Shown here: one piece after another, positions 1 through 11,665 of the stretch | Layout: every line of letters starts with the position of its first letter | How positions within the stretch are numbered: the first letter of the stretch is position 1 | From: Impatiens glandulifera | Taxonomy: Eukaryota; Streptophyta; Magnoliopsida; Ericales; Balsaminaceae | Length of the DNA stretch: 64,000 nucleotides | NCBI RefSeq assembly: GCF_907164915.1 | Contig: NC_061869.1 | Location: 24,474,676 to 24,538,675 of the forward strand | Reading direction: 5' to 3' | Notes under the pieces: generated by a model | Databases searched by the model: none | Told to the model about the DNA's origin: nothing | What the model saw: only the letters and a program-made list of their open reading frames with translations | Position numbers and translations under genes: made by a program

Positions 1-1149
1 TACTATAGGATCGGTTCTAAAACTGAGTTGCTTAGGTAACATGACTAGTAGGTATTTATACTCTTCTACCATGTCATTCAATGCATTGTATAACTCATCT
101 TTAGTAAATTCTTCACAAGGAGAGTCAAATACCTGTTCCTCATTTGCCATGAGGCATGTGAGTTCATCGTCGCTGTCACTGTGAGCCCATAAGCTTCCTC
201 CATCATCGGCTATCAGTGCTTTCTGAACTTCACTCCCTTCACCGGTTTGTTGATAGTTGTTTCGGTTATTTTGGTAATCCGGTTTCCAGTCATTCCTCCT
301 CGGTTTTCTGCATTCCCACTTAAAATGTCCCAAACAGTTACAGTTATAACACCTTACATTGGATTTATCGCCATAGTTGTAGTTTGTCGGTTGGCTTCTT
401 TTCATGAACCTCCCAAACTTCTGTGCAAGCATTGCCATGGCATCCTCTGTGAACTGTTCAGCGGTTCTGACAGGTGCAGGTGCAAGTGCAGCCGGTTCTG
501 TGGATGTGATCAGTGCTCTGGTTGATGTTGAGGCCGAGACTTCTTCTTCAGTCCTAGACCTCATTTCAAACTCATATGCCTTAAGATCTTCGAATACATC
601 ATGTAGCTTCATCTTGCTTAGGCCGTTTGATTCCCTCATTACCATTGTCTTTATGTCCCATGCACTTGGAAGAGATCTTAATGCTTTCATGATGACCTCC
701 TTATTGTCATACCTCTTGCCAAGAGTTGCTAGCTCATATAACACACTAGTGAACCGGTCACTGTACTCTTTCATTGTTTCTCCCGGTTTCATCTTGATGC
801 TTTCAAACTTCTGGGTAGCCACCATTACCTTGTTTTCCTTGGTTCTTTCATTTCCCTCAAATATCTGAATAACCGTGTCCCATGTCTCCTTTGCGGTTTT
901 GCAGTCTCTGATCTTGCAATATGTGTTTCTGTCCACACTTTTGGAGATCCGGTTTCTAGCATGGTTATCCAGGTTATTTCTTCTCCTGTCTTCATCTGTC
1001 CATTCCTTTCTGTCTTTATCAATGATTATCGGTCCTTCGGCCAGAATGGATTCCATCTCATCATCCAAGGTGATTAAGTGTAGGTGCATGCGTGCCTTCT
1101 AGTTGGCAAAGTCATCACCTTCTAGCATTGGTGGCCTATCGAAAGACAT
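1..1149 (-). pseudogene. gag: Copia gag polyprotein (UBN2-type capsid and zinc knuckle), 3' end off window, one TAG
   Basis: Gag builds the virus-like particle and packages the element RNA. The start is the ATG at 1149-1147 (MSFDRPPM), 26 bases inside the PBS. The frame then stays open to the window edge except for a TAG at codon 17 (1101-1099), where relatives would be expected to have Trp before KARM. Residues ~20-200 look like the UBN2/retrotransposon gag domain (for example KTAKETWDTVIQIFEG and LATLGKRYDN). A CX2CX4HX4C zinc knuckle, CYNCNCLGHFKWEC, is encoded around 305-350. An acidic segment follows, as is usual before the gag-pol junction. The plus-strand reading frames at 247-525 and 404-868 are antisense shadows. 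I am confident of the family; the TAG suggests this copy is inactive. Confidence 0.88.
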
Positions 1150-1174
1150 GCTTGCTTGAGTATTGAAACTAACT

Positions 1175-1186
1175 GCTCTGATACTA
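1175..1186 (-). other. Primer-binding site (tRNA-iMet type) of element Z
   Basis: The plus strand reads gctctgatacta. Its complement differs by one base from TGGTATCAGAGC, the usual plant copia PBS complementary to the 3' end of initiator tRNA-Met. It lies 2 bases inside the LTR, as expected, and fixes the LTR boundary at 1189. Confidence 0.85.
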
Positions 1187-1188
1187 AT

Positions 1189-2468
1189 TGTTAGGATCTA
1201 GGTCGCGGCTGGAGGACCGGGGTTGGGCCGGTTAGCGCGTTTCACTCAAAGGGTGGTGATTAATCCTGTTAGAGATTAACACCGGGGTTTCAATACTACT
1301 CAAACTGTCACAAACCCTTGAACTAGATTCAAGCGCGGAAGAGGTTTGTTTCAGGTTGAAGCAGCACACTTGTATGATAGGCAGAACCGGTTTTGGATGA
1401 TATAGGTTTGAAAATTGATGGGTCGGTTTTGTAACCTGGTGATTTGGTTTGGATAGAGTTAAGTAGATTAGAGCGGTGTAGGTAAGTTAGTATAGGTCGG
1501 TTAGAAAATGGAACCGACAGAAAGTAGATGACAAGACAAATTTTATGGATGTTCGGAGATAAAACTCCTACGTCACCCTTTCCTCTCGAAACCGCGAGAA
1601 GAATATTCACTAAGGAATACAAATACAATCCGATCGAGGCTTATTTTCTGCTCGATAACACCCTTACAATTTACACCGAAATTGTGAAATACACACTTCA
1701 ACTTTAGCACTTAGGCTTTCTCTAGAGATAGAACACACTGTTTTCACTTGTAAATTAAATGCTCGCTATATCGCTTGTGTCCCACATTTACTCTTCTTCA
1801 GCTGCTCCTTTTATAGGTGAAATATGCCAACGGTCATATTTCACTTCCTTGAATCTGATTGGCTGAGCAGAGATTCAGTGATTCAGACCTGGTGGTCATC
1901 TGTTCAGACCTGGCGGTCAACTCTACAGACTTTACAGTCTGTTCTTCCGGTGTGTAAGACAAACCTGCTAGGTTTGTCTTTTACTCAATGTGGTAACTGT
2001 TGGTTAGACAGTTGTCTGTACTTGGAAGATTGCCTTTCTGATTTATCCTGAAGTGGAAAGATCCTGTAGGACTGTCTTCTGCAGCCTCCATACTTTCCTC
2101 AGACTTGTATGAATATGGAAGTGTTCAGTCTGTTCCTTTGGTATCATTCTCAACAGATACCCGAAGTATCTTCTTATGCTGGTCGGTCATTTGACTTAAC
2201 CGAATGGCTTCCGGTGTGATTGGTTTAACCGGACAGCTTCCGGTTATTCCTTTGCCTTGTGGCTGATCGACTGTCTAGTGTTTCCGGTTCGTAGTTCTGG
2301 CCGATCCTTTCTTTGTGCGGTCATGTTTCGAATGTTCCTGGTCGGTTTACTGTCTTGACCGGTGAATCTTCTTAACCAGTTTATTTGTTTGACCGGTCCG
2401 GTTCCTTGTTCCTGCATGGAAGGTTTATTTATGTTATGTTTTGTGAACCGGTCTAATTTTATCTAACA
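1189..2468 (-). repeat. 5' LTR of element Z
   Basis: The LTR is 1280 bp, bounded by TGTTAG and CTAACA inverted termini. On the minus strand a TATA box (CCTATAAAAGG, 1807-1817) marks the likely Pol II start. The shared GGGGTGACGT-type box and hairpin pair lies at 1541-1610, inside the expected transcribed leader. The U3 part (about 2190-2460) is dense in ACCGGT palindromes. Confidence 0.88.
1807..1817 (-). promoter_or_regulatory. LTR promoter TATA box (element Z)
   Basis: Minus strand CCTATAAAAGG. The same box occurs at matching places in X (about 44416-44424), in Y (about 53923-53932), in the solo LTR within W (about 26307-26316) and, on the plus strand, in the solo LTR at 12930 (about 13489-13500). 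Confidence 0.65.
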
Positions 2469-2499
2469 AATAGATAAAGCAAATTTTTTTCTACATCAT

Positions 2500-4840
2500 T
2501 GAGTTGTAGTGTCAACAGTGGAGATAACCGAGGTCATGGAAAATGGGAAGGTCAAGGGAGAGGTCGTGCAAAAAACTAACCTTGACAAGAAGAAACCAAG
2601 CTCCGCAAAGACAAGAGTATAGTGAAGTGTTACGCTTGTCAAAAATATAGTCACTACGCGTCTTAGTGCCCTAACAAAAGGTCTGAATGAGGCAAACCTC
2701 ACTAGTTTCTATGACGAGGAACCAACATAATGTTTGTTGAGGTAGTGACGAATAATTTGCCCGAAGATGATGAGTAAAACCTCACTAGCTTCTATTTAGA
2801 GCAAGAATTAATATTTGTTGAGGGAGTGACAAATGTTTTTACTAGAGACGATGAGACAAACATTGAAGAGTTTGTGCAAGAACTGTCCAAGGAGGAACTA
2901 GATGTGGTGTTGCTCAATGTAGAGAAAGTCACGGAGAAACTCCTCGCAAGTGGCATTGAGTATAATCACATCGATGTGTGGTACCTTTAAAGTGAGCAAG
3001 CAACCATATGACGGGTCATCGAGGGAATCTCAATGAGCTCGATAAAAAGATCGCCATAAATGTGAAGTTCGAAGACAGAAGAAATGCAAACATGTTCCTG
3101 ATCTAGCTTGCGGGAAAATCTATGAGAGAAAAGATGTTGTGTTCGAGGAGGAGAAGAAGTGGGAGTGGTGCAACGACAACAACAACCTCGTACAAAATTC
3201 TATGGAGTTAGGAATCCTACGATATGTCTATGAGGAGGAACCACTAGTCGAGATGGATCTTGATTAATTTTTGTTTCTCACCACCGACGAGCCAACAACA
3301 TATCACGAGGCAGTAGTCGAAGAGCCATGTAATGATGCCATGAACAAAGAGCTTGAGTCTATCAGGAAGAACAAGACATGGGAGCTCACCGACTTACCAC
3401 TCGGTCACAAGACCATTGAGTTAAAGTGGGTTTTCAAGTTAAAAAGAGACCGCCAAGGCAACATCCTCAAGCATACAATGAGATTGGTAGTGAAAGTCTA
3501 TGTGTAGAAACAAGGCGTTGACTTTGAGGAGATCTTTGTACCAGTGGCAAAACTTGACACAGTTAGGCTAATTCTTGCCATCGCAGCTCACCGTGGATGA
3601 GATATTCACCACTTGGATGTCAAATCAGCATTTCTCAATGGTGACATCGAAAAAGAATTCTATATCGCTCAACCTAAAGGCTTTAGCATCAAGAATAAAG
3701 AGCACAAAATGTACAAGTTATACAAGACTCTCTATGGACTACGTCAAACACCAATGGTGTGGAACACTTGCCTCAACAAGAGAATGATGAGTCTCAACTT
3801 CGTGAAATGTTCTCAAGAGCAGGTTGTGTACACAAGAAACCACGGAGAAAAAGTACTCATTATTTGTGTATACGTCGACGACTTGATCGTGACAGGATCA
3901 AGTATTAAGGGTGTTGAGGATTTCAAAAAACAGATGATGAATGGGTTCGAGATGAGTGATCTCGGTCTACTTTCGTACTATCTTGGTATCGAGGTGGACT
4001 AGAAGAAATATAATATCGAGGTGAATCAAATAACTTATGCGAAGAAGATGTTGAAACAATTTGCAATGGAGGATTGTAACTCGAGCAAGTATCCAATGGC
4101 AATAAATTTGTAGCTCGGAATGGATGTGGAAAGAATCTTAGTGGAGCCGAAAGAGTATAGGCATATCATCGGGTGTCTCAAATACTTGTAGCACACTAGA
4201 CCCGACATCTCTTATGTAGTTTGCATAGTGAGTCGATACATGGAGCATCCTACCACTTTACACCAACATACAGTAAAACACATTTTTCATTACGTGAAGG
4301 GAATGACAAGCTATGTGATTCAGTTAAGTAGAGGACGAGAAGTTGAAGAACTTGTTGGTTTTACTAACAACGACCTAACTGGTAACATAGATGATAGAAA
4401 AAGTACTAAAGGGATGGTGTTTTATCTCAACATGAATCTGTTCACCTAACAATCTTAGAAGTAGCAAACTGTTGCTTTATCTTCATATGAGGAGGAGTTT
4501 ATGGAAGTTATTACAGCATCGTGCGGAGGACTTTGGCTGAGAAATTTGTTCAGATAGGTGCTTGGATGCGAGCGGAGGTCGGTAACCCTCTATGTAGACA
4601 ACAAGTCAACAATAACATTAATGAAGAACTCGATGTTTTATGGACGCAACAAACACATCGACACTCGGTTTCACTTCATATGTGAATGCGTCGAGAACCG
4701 ACAAATCGTTGTGGAGTTCGTATACACAAGAGAGTAACGTGCAGACATTCTCACCAAAGCACTAGCAAGAGTCAAATTCGAGAGATGCGAGAGCTGCTCG
4801 GCGTGAAAAATCTCGAACCAAATCAAGCTTACAGGGGAGA
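2500..4840 (+). pseudogene. Degenerate Ty1/copia gag-RT-RNase H relic
   Basis: An old plus-strand copia element unrelated in detail to Z. A gag zinc knuckle, CYACQKYSHYAS then a stop then CPN, lies at 2638-2680. Protease and nearly all integrase are missing: the frame passes from gag-like sequence to fragments such as MTGHRGNLNEL (~3010). The RT starts near 3290 (AMNKELESIRKNKTWEL), keeps [12 protein letters not shown] (3613) and the catalytic YVDD (~3871), and is broken by stops near 3505 and 4000. RNase H follows (4228-4440), and the C-terminal signature NKHIDTRFHF, ADILTKAL lies at ~4645-4770. A purine-rich tract (caggggaga, 4832-4840) follows. The 5' end is cut by element Z. Many stops show that it is dead. 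Confidence 0.85.
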
Positions 4841-4841
4841 T

Positions 4842-5173
4842 TGTGAGTCTAAGCATTGATTGTTAGTAAATTGAAAATTGTTGATTTTTATTGTCTTTTA
4901 TGAAATTAGGGATTATTTAATTATTAATGGGCTTGTGCCTATATGTATAAGTAATTATAGACTAATTTACTCCTTTATAATGATTGTTTGTAAAGGTTGA
5001 TATACAACACTTAAGACTTTTAAATTTTTTATTTTCAACAAATCTTATTGTCTTTCTCAGTCTTCCAACGTATTTTTCTTTATAATTGTTTTTAGAAAAT
5101 TTGATAATCAGTATCAACAAATCACGAATCTGTAATTTGAGAATATGATAGTTTGTGATTTGAGAAAATAACA
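4842..5173 (+). repeat. Probable 3' LTR remnant of the 2500-4840 copia relic
   Basis: The sequence starts with TG directly after the purine-rich tract at 4832-4840, where a copia 3' LTR should begin. The right boundary is a guess at an aacaaca string; no matching LTR or TSD is available because the 5' half of the relic is outside the window. Confidence 0.35.
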
Positions 5174-5232
5174 ACAATTAGTCTGATTTTCTAGAACTCT
5201 TGTGTGAGTGCGCAAGAGAGATATGGAGAGGG

Positions 5233-5303
5233 AGAGATGAAACCATGGAGTGTCGAATGTTGAGAGAAAGAGATGAAACCATGGAGTGTCGAATGTTGAG
5301 AGA
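5233..5303. repeat. Two-copy 36-bp tandem duplication
   Basis: The string agagatgaaaccatggag and the following bases to ttgag occur twice in direct succession with nearly identical sequence. Confidence 0.9.
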
Positions 5304-5459
5304 TGGTCGTTGGCGGTTGGGTATAAGTTATTTGAGACTAGTTCGGTTTTAGGTTATCTGGTATTTATTTTTAAATAACATAAATTATTTAGAGTTATTT
5401 AAAAAAATATTTATGAATATATATATAATATATGACAGTATTTTTTTTTTAAAGCTTAG

Positions 5460-5462
<3 letters not shown>

Positions 5463-5513
<51 letters not shown>
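5463..5513. repeat. (TA)n microsatellite
   Basis: About 25 uninterrupted TA units. The small ORF that crosses it is an artefact of the repeat. Confidence 0.98.
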
Positions 5514-5515
<2 letters not shown>

Positions 5516-6788
5516 ATAATAACATATTTTTTATAAATAAAATATATGATATTTATTGTCCCAAAATATTTCCAAGCTGGCGGAAGACGGGCTTCAAGTT
5601 GACATTGACAAAATTACATATATAATAGACTATTGATCTAACACGGGACTTTAAACTCGTTGCTATTTACCTATAATTAATCATTATTTTATTAGTTAAT
5701 TAGTACTCTCTCAATATTTTTTGTTTGTGAAGTAGAACGGTAATGTAATTTTGTCATTAAATACCGTTGCTATTTCCCACGTTTTTACTAATGAGAAGTA
5801 ATATCAAGTTGATACTATCAACCATTGCTAAGATATTTAGCACCACAAAGAAGTTTGAGATTTTTCATATCTCCTATCACAAAATTACATTTTAAATTTT
5901 ACCCGGCTATTGCTATAATTAAAATTTTGTGATGGAAAATGATAACTAGGATATTTTCCAATGAGTTTGCTTCTGATATATATCCTATAATTTAGCAATA
6001 AATAAATTTGCATGAAAATAGTTACGACCATCTTTTCTTCTTTCATAAATATTTTGACATATCTAAGCAAATTTAAGACTAATCATATATAGGTTGCCGC
6101 TAATCTGACTTTTTAATTTTTGTAATGAATGCAATCACAATTTAGTATATTAATTAGGCTTAAATCCTTTTCATGATCCCACAAGCTTAAGGTGCATATT
6201 CATTTGAGCTTCCAAAACAAAGTGTCTTGTTTGGAGATCACTAAAAAAAATAAAAATATTTTTCTATAATAGATTGCAAAAGGACAACATTTAAGATAAT
6301 TGGGTGAATTTGTCCGAACCTTGTTTGTTTACTATTCTCAGCATAAATTTTAATGGATATCAAATTTGAGATTTGATTATTAAAAAAATATCAATTATTG
6401 TATAAATCCAAATGTAATAAAAACAGGTCAATAGTTGATTCGTGATAAGTTTCAACATGTATTTTAGATTCCTTCTATTTGGTGATGAAAAACATTGCAT
6501 GAATAATAATAAGGTTTGTGGATAAAAATTACACAAATATGAATATATATATATATATAATTATATTGTTAAACCTTGGAATTTAACTCTTTATCTAAAA
6601 TTTAATATAATAAAATAGTCAAAATAGGACTTTTTTTTAACACCGTAAAAGAATTTCTTATCAAGAAAACTAAAAATAAACATCCATATAAGAAGTAAGC
6701 ACTTGGAGACGACCGAACTAAGAAAAGGGGCGGAAATACTTATCTTTTATTAGTTTTTATTTTTATATATATATAATTATTTATATAT
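5514..6788. other. AT-rich spacer, no gene seen
   Basis: I see no coding region. The last ~100 bases (from about 6690) resemble 18776-18950, the paralogous copy beyond the CACTA element. A short (TA)n lies near 6541. Confidence 0.6.
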
Positions 6789-7729
6789 AGACACTACAAA
6801 AATTGTCAAATCACAACTTACAGATACAATATTTTGTTTTTTAATGCAAATTTTGAAAATCTACATTACACATTCCAATAAAAATTTGAAATATTGCTAA
6901 TCTTCTAACTATGTTTTCAACGAAAACGTAATTTTACGGAAAATAAAATCTGGAAAGAATTTAATTCAAAACATATTATTAGAAATAAAAAAATCTAATA
7001 TTTTTTCTAAAATTATACTAATATATCTTTTCGACTAAACTAGTAATAAAAAAGCCATAGAATAATGTTGATAATAATACTAATATATATTCACGTTAGT
7101 GTTTGCAAAATTTTTTACAATAAAATTTATTTCTATGAACTATTGTAACAAATGTTATATAAATAAAACTGTGATTATTGCAAATTAAAGTTGCAAGTAA
7201 CTGAAATAATATTGATAAGTAAACATGTAATAAACATTGCATTAACACAAATAAATAATATATTCGCAATTGATACTACAATTCTATTATAATATATTAC
7301 TGTAAAACTGTATTACAATTTTATATAATAGTTTTGTAAATATTTTTCAAAATATTCGTAACAATATAGCATTAAATTATACATTAATAATTATATATAA
7401 TCTCCTCGCAACCAATTCTGCAATAATATGAAATGTTATTATTGCAAACTACATTACATATATATTTATTAGTTTTGATAATTTCATTTGACATATTTGT
7501 AATATACCAATAATAAATTTTGCAATAAAAATTATATATAATCTCTTTGAAGAAGTTCTGCAATATATTATATTTAATAATTTAAAAAAAAAATTGTTAG
7601 TAATTTATTATCGGTAGGTTTTGTATTAAACATTATAAATAATCTCATAGCATTAAATTTTGCATTAAATTATATGAATTTTCAAATGAAACTTAATTTT
7701 CAAAATATTAATAAATATTCAATGCAAGA

Positions 7730-8335
7730 TTAATTGTGAGGCTTAATAAATTCGACAAACCATATCTTTTTTTTTTCAATTTCAAACACCATCATTATTA
7801 CTTCTTCATCATTTCATCTTCACCATCTCTTAAACAAAATACTTTCTTCAACCTGTTTCTCTCTCTAAACTATTTTTTTCTATATTTCATCATGGTTTTC
7901 ACAAGATCGGTAAACAAACGTCTTCTTTCAAGCAAACCAAGATCATCCACTCCTATCTATGAAATAAGCTCCAAAGATAAGAATGAAATTGCACCTGAGA
8001 GAGCATCTACGGAGGTAGAAACTTTAAAAGCAGAGATTGCTGCATCTAAAACAATAATGGAAAACATAGAAGCTTAGATGATGGCCACAAATAAAGGTAT
8101 ATACAATATTCTTGTAGATATACGGAAAATCAATAGTACAACTATCAATGTTGTGAATGACACTACAAAAAGGTATGTCATATTTTTAGAATACTTTAAT
8201 TTTTGTTAAAATATTAAAATTTTCAAGTTTCGATAGTACTAATTTTGTTGTTTATATTCATTAGATCAAAGAAGTTTTGTTGGTGGAAAAAAATCTGATT
8301 GAATACGTGTTGGTGCCATGGATACACAAAACTTA
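7730..8335 (+). pseudogene. Gene-like 5' end inside the CACTA element: CT-rich leader, 61-aa ORF, one intron
   Basis: A pyrimidine-rich leader typical of plant 5' UTRs leads to an ATG at 7892. The 61-residue ORF begins MVFTRSVNKRLL; its second half (about ASTEVETLKAEIAASKTIM) is Glu/Lys-rich and could form a coiled coil. A TAG at 8075-8077 ends it, but the same frame continues (MMATNKGIYNIL...) to a good donor, AAAAG/GTATGT, near 8171, with an acceptor CATTAG/A near 8265. The frame after the acceptor stops soon. I do not recognise the protein. It may be the first exons of an element-encoded accessory gene or of a captured host gene. Confidence 0.4.
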
Positions 8336-8399
8336 GAAAGCAATTTGGAAGGCAACATAAGGAGAATTATTTGATTTCTGAACTTTTACTTGTTGTCAA

Positions 8400-8560
8400 T
8401 GATTTGTTTGAATATTTTGAACAATGATTTTTGGTGGTTTTGCTTTATGAATATTTTGAACAATGGTTTGGTTATTTTGTTTTATGAATGTTTTGGTTAT
8501 GAATGGTTTGGTTATTATTGTTTATTTATGAATAGTTTTGGTTATGAATGATTTTTGGTT
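8400..8560 (+). repeat. Short imperfect repeats of tttggttatgaat type
   Basis: The words ggttttggttat, gaatgttttg and ttatgaat recur several times in tandem. The sequence is low complexity with no coding signal; the 63-aa ORF after it (8538-8729) is AT-driven. Confidence 0.6.
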
Positions 8561-8739
8561 ATATGAATATTTTTCCTTAACATTTTATGATTATGATTTT
8601 ATATTTTTTGTTTACATAATTTTTGAAAAGATTAAGGTTATAGTTTATTCATATAGTTTAGTCTTTAAAAAATTATATTTTACATACATTTTTATAAACT
8701 TTGCACTTTTTTTAGGCATATTTTCCTAAGGAGTTATTG

Positions 8740-9545
8740 CGAATAATATTGTTGTTCAATGTTTAGTTCAATAACAATATGTTGAAATTATTTAAGAACT
8801 CTTACCCTATTTGAGAGTACAGTAAACTTTGCACTAAAATGTGTTGAACGTCCAATTGCTTTAAACCTTACAGTATTGATAATATGCTTATAGTTCAACG
8901 CCGAATTGTTTTAATTAGTGCAAAATAAATGACATTTATAGTAAATTTTTTTAAACTCTCTGTTATAATTCTCTTGTTTGAGAGTGCAATAAATTTTGCA
9001 CTAAATTGTGTTCAACGCCGAATTATTTTCATTCTTATAATATGGATAATACGCCTTATTACGAAAACTAGTGCAAAATGAATGACATTTATAGTAAATA
9101 TTTTTCAACTCTCTATTATATTTCACCTGTTTGATAGTGTAGTAAGATTTGCACTAAACTGTGTTCAACGCCGAATTGCTTTAATTTTTGCACTAATGAT
9201 AATGCACATTATTGCGAAAACTAGTGCAGAATGAATGATATTTTTAGTAAATATTTTTCAACTTACTTTTCTAATTCTCTTGTTTGAGAGTACAGTAAAT
9301 TTTGCACTAAACTGTTTTCAACGTCGAATTGTTTTAAACCTTACAATATTGAAAATCCGCTTTATTGCGAAAACTAGTGCAGAACGAATGACATTTATAG
9401 TAAATATTTTTCAATTGTATGTTATAATTCCCCTATTTGAGAGTGTAGTAAATTTTGTACTAAACCGTGTTCAACGCAGGATTGCTTTAACGTTTGCAGT
9501 ATGGATATAATATAATATTGCAAAACCTGTTGCAGATATCTATTA
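8740..9545 (+). repeat. Tandem array, ~153-bp unit, about 5 copies (left array)
   Basis: The anchor string aatgacatttatagtaaat recurs at 8928, 9081, 9234 and 9388, giving periods of 153, 153 and 154 bases, with degenerate units on both sides. Each unit also holds tttgcactaaa and gttcaacgccgaatt. The 91-aa ORF at 9235-9510 is only the repeat read through. A diverged, oppositely oriented version is at 15030-15560. Confidence 0.85.
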
Positions 9546-9786
9546 AAGTAAATATAATGTCTCTATCTTCTATCTTCTATCTTCTATCTTCATAATTTAT
9601 ATATATAAGTAGATATTACTCTCATTTTAATTATATTTTTAATAGATTTCAATGTTAAAAATATGTAAGTAGTAACATAAGTTATAAGAATCTTTAAATA
9701 TTATTTGATGATCTATTTAACCAAAGAATTGTAATTATTATTAAAAAATAGTTATTTAGTAGTTTAATACTTTAATAGTTAATGTT

Positions 9787-9797
9787 AAATGATGATA
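9787..9797. repeat. LINE target-site duplication, left copy
   Basis: AAATGATGATA, repeated exactly at 11655-11665 after the LINE poly-A. Confidence 0.75.
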
Positions 9798-11654
9798 GAA
9801 ACATGAGAAACAATGTGTACAGGTTGAAGAATGATGATGGTGAATATGTTCAGGGTCAAAAGGGTGTCCAAGATCTGGCTATTGATTTCTATAAACAACT
9901 TATGGGTACAAGAAAGCAGCATCAAAGTCACCTAAATACCTTGTATCAAATTATTGATAGGAAAATCTCCGCAGAAGATAGTCGCGAGTTGATAAGGGTG
10001 GTCACGAAGGTTGAGGTTAAAGAAGCTCTGTTTAGTATTGATGGGAATAAAAGCTCGGGTCTTGATGGGTTTAATGCACAGTTCTTCAAAGATAATTGGT
10101 CGGTTGTGGGTAAAGATGTTACTGATAGAGTTCTAGAGTTTTTCAAGAATAGAAAGATGTTAAAGCAATGGCTGATTGAAAAGGTAAAAAACACGATATC
10201 TGGTTGGGCAGCAAAAAAAACTTTCTTATGCAGGGAGGATCGAACTTATCAAAACCGTGGTTATGGACATAATTGGCTATTGGGCACAGCAAATGGTCAT
10301 TCCGAAGAAGGTAATGAAGGAACTCGACACGCTGATGAGAAACTTTATCTGGGGTAGTAGTGGAAGAGGAAGAAAGAAAGTCAAATGGACCGCTCTCTGC
10401 AAACCGAAGGACGAGGGAGGCATCGACTTGAAGAACTGTATTGAGTGGAACAAGGCTCTAACCTTCAAGCATCTGTGGGCTTTGGAGCCCAATCAGGAGT
10501 CACTATGGATCAAATGGGTGCATACGAGGTTTATGAAACACGAAACCAGCCTCTGGACCTGCAAAATTCACGAAGGTATGAGCTGGTCTCTAAAAAAGAT
10601 TCTTAAACTAAGAAGCGATATTGCAAATCTTTATGACATCCGACTAGGGGACGGGAAATGCACTCTATTTTGGCATGACCCTTGGTTTGAAAACCAGCCT
10701 ATCATCGACAAGGAGGAGTTTCAAAATACTCGTATCAGAAGGGACTATGCAAAAGCGAAAATCAGAGACATCAAAGACGGGAATTGGAACTTGCTCTTGA
10801 GAAGAATTCCAGAAGGAAAGAGAATACTTGATCATATAAGTAACATACAACTACACGACAGACCGGATATTCATGAATGGAAAGCTGAGGACAATGGGAA
10901 GCTGGTATTGAAGAAAATATGGGAGGTAATCCGGGAAAAAGCGCAGAAAGTAGAATGGGCTCCTCTTGTATGGTCAACGCAGATTATCCCTCGACACCAA
11001 TTCATTCTATAGCTCGCCTTCTGGGAAAGACTCAGTAATCGTGATCGTATCAGTAAGTATATGAGCATCCCAGACGCGAGCTGTCTTCTATGCATAGGAA
11101 ATGAAGAAACCATAGATCACCTATTCGGGAGCTGCTGTATTGCTTCGGAGCTTTGGGACAGATTCTATAAAAGCCTAGAGCTGACCAGTTTCCCGAGCGA
11201 ATGGAATGAAATCAAAGAAGCAGCACTACTCAAAGTCAGGGGAAATAGATTTGCAACAAGCGTGTTCAAGTGTGGCTTTGGAGCAGTGGTGTATAACATT
11301 TGGCAAGAACGGAATGCAAGGGTATATGACAGAACCCGCAGGAGCATTGACGAGTTATGGAAAGATATTGTATCGGATTGCAGCGCCCTCGCGGAAACGT
11401 GGAGAAGAATTCCAAGCACGGAGCAGAACTGGAATATCTGCAGGAACTGGAATTTACCGTTTTTTAAACTCACTAGAATTGAAAACATTGTAAACAAATA
11501 ATTCATTTACGTTTTTAGCTTTTTAGCTTTTATTCAGAATGTTACGACTTCAAAATCATTCTAGGTCTGTCTAGAATGATCTCTTAAACTCGTGGTTTTT
11601 TTCCCGTTTTGGGGAATTTTTAATGAAATGACGCCAAGTCGTTTTTCCAAAAAA
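9798..11654 (+). mobile_element. 5'-truncated L1-like LINE inserted in the CACTA element
   Basis: The ORF2 fragment is followed by a ~150-bp 3' UTR and a terminal A tract (11649-11657). It is flanked by the 11-bp direct repeat AAATGATGATA at 9787-9797 and 11655-11665. 5' truncation, a poly-A tail and variable-length TSDs are the standard marks of target-primed reverse transcription. The 5' half (endonuclease) is absent. Confidence 0.85.
9800..11501 (+). pseudogene. LINE ORF2 fragment: RT N-terminal part, deleted RT core, zinc-binding tail
   Basis: The N-terminal part holds the linker and first RT motif (NKSSGLDGFNAQFFKDNW, ~10045-10100) and runs to about 10185. The sequence then jumps straight to IEKVKNTISGWAAKK (~10173-10215), which in intact plant LINEs lies after the polymerase core. 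The palm with the YADD-type active site is therefore missing. A frameshift near 10215 separates the next block (10257-11012: WGSSGRGRKKVKW, WALEPNQESLWIKWVHTRF). A TAG at ~11010 breaks a zf-RVT-type tail (11061-11501; CLLCIGNEETIDHLFGSC). The remnant is dead, but its family is clear. Confidence 0.85.
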
Positions 11655-11665
11655 AAATGATGATA

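Larger units (their letters stand above)
1..2468 (-). mobile_element. Copia element Z, 5' part (gag, PBS, LTR), runs off left edge
   Basis: Read on the minus strand this is LTR, primer-binding site, then gag, so it is the 5' end of a Ty1/copia element whose pol and 3' LTR lie left of the window. The LTR is of the same family as those of X (43810) and Y (53317): all three open near a ctaggtcg-type string and end in tctaaca. The outer edge of the LTR at 2468 abuts the gag of an older plus-strand copia relic, so Z probably inserted into it. The 5 bases next to the LTR (aatag, 2469-2473) are the predicted target-site duplication, but its partner is outside the window. Confidence 0.85.

Noticed and set aside
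404..868. 154-aa plus-strand ORF (and 247-525, 875-1102)
   Set aside because: Antisense shadows of Z gag, which is open on the minus strand with recognisable gag motifs and a zinc knuckle.
8538..8729. 63-aa hydrophobic ORF
   Set aside because: Phe/Tyr/Ile-rich product of T-rich repeats, no start context or homology visible.
9235..9510. 91-aa ORF
   Set aside because: Tandem 153-bp repeat read through; the same residues repeat with the unit.
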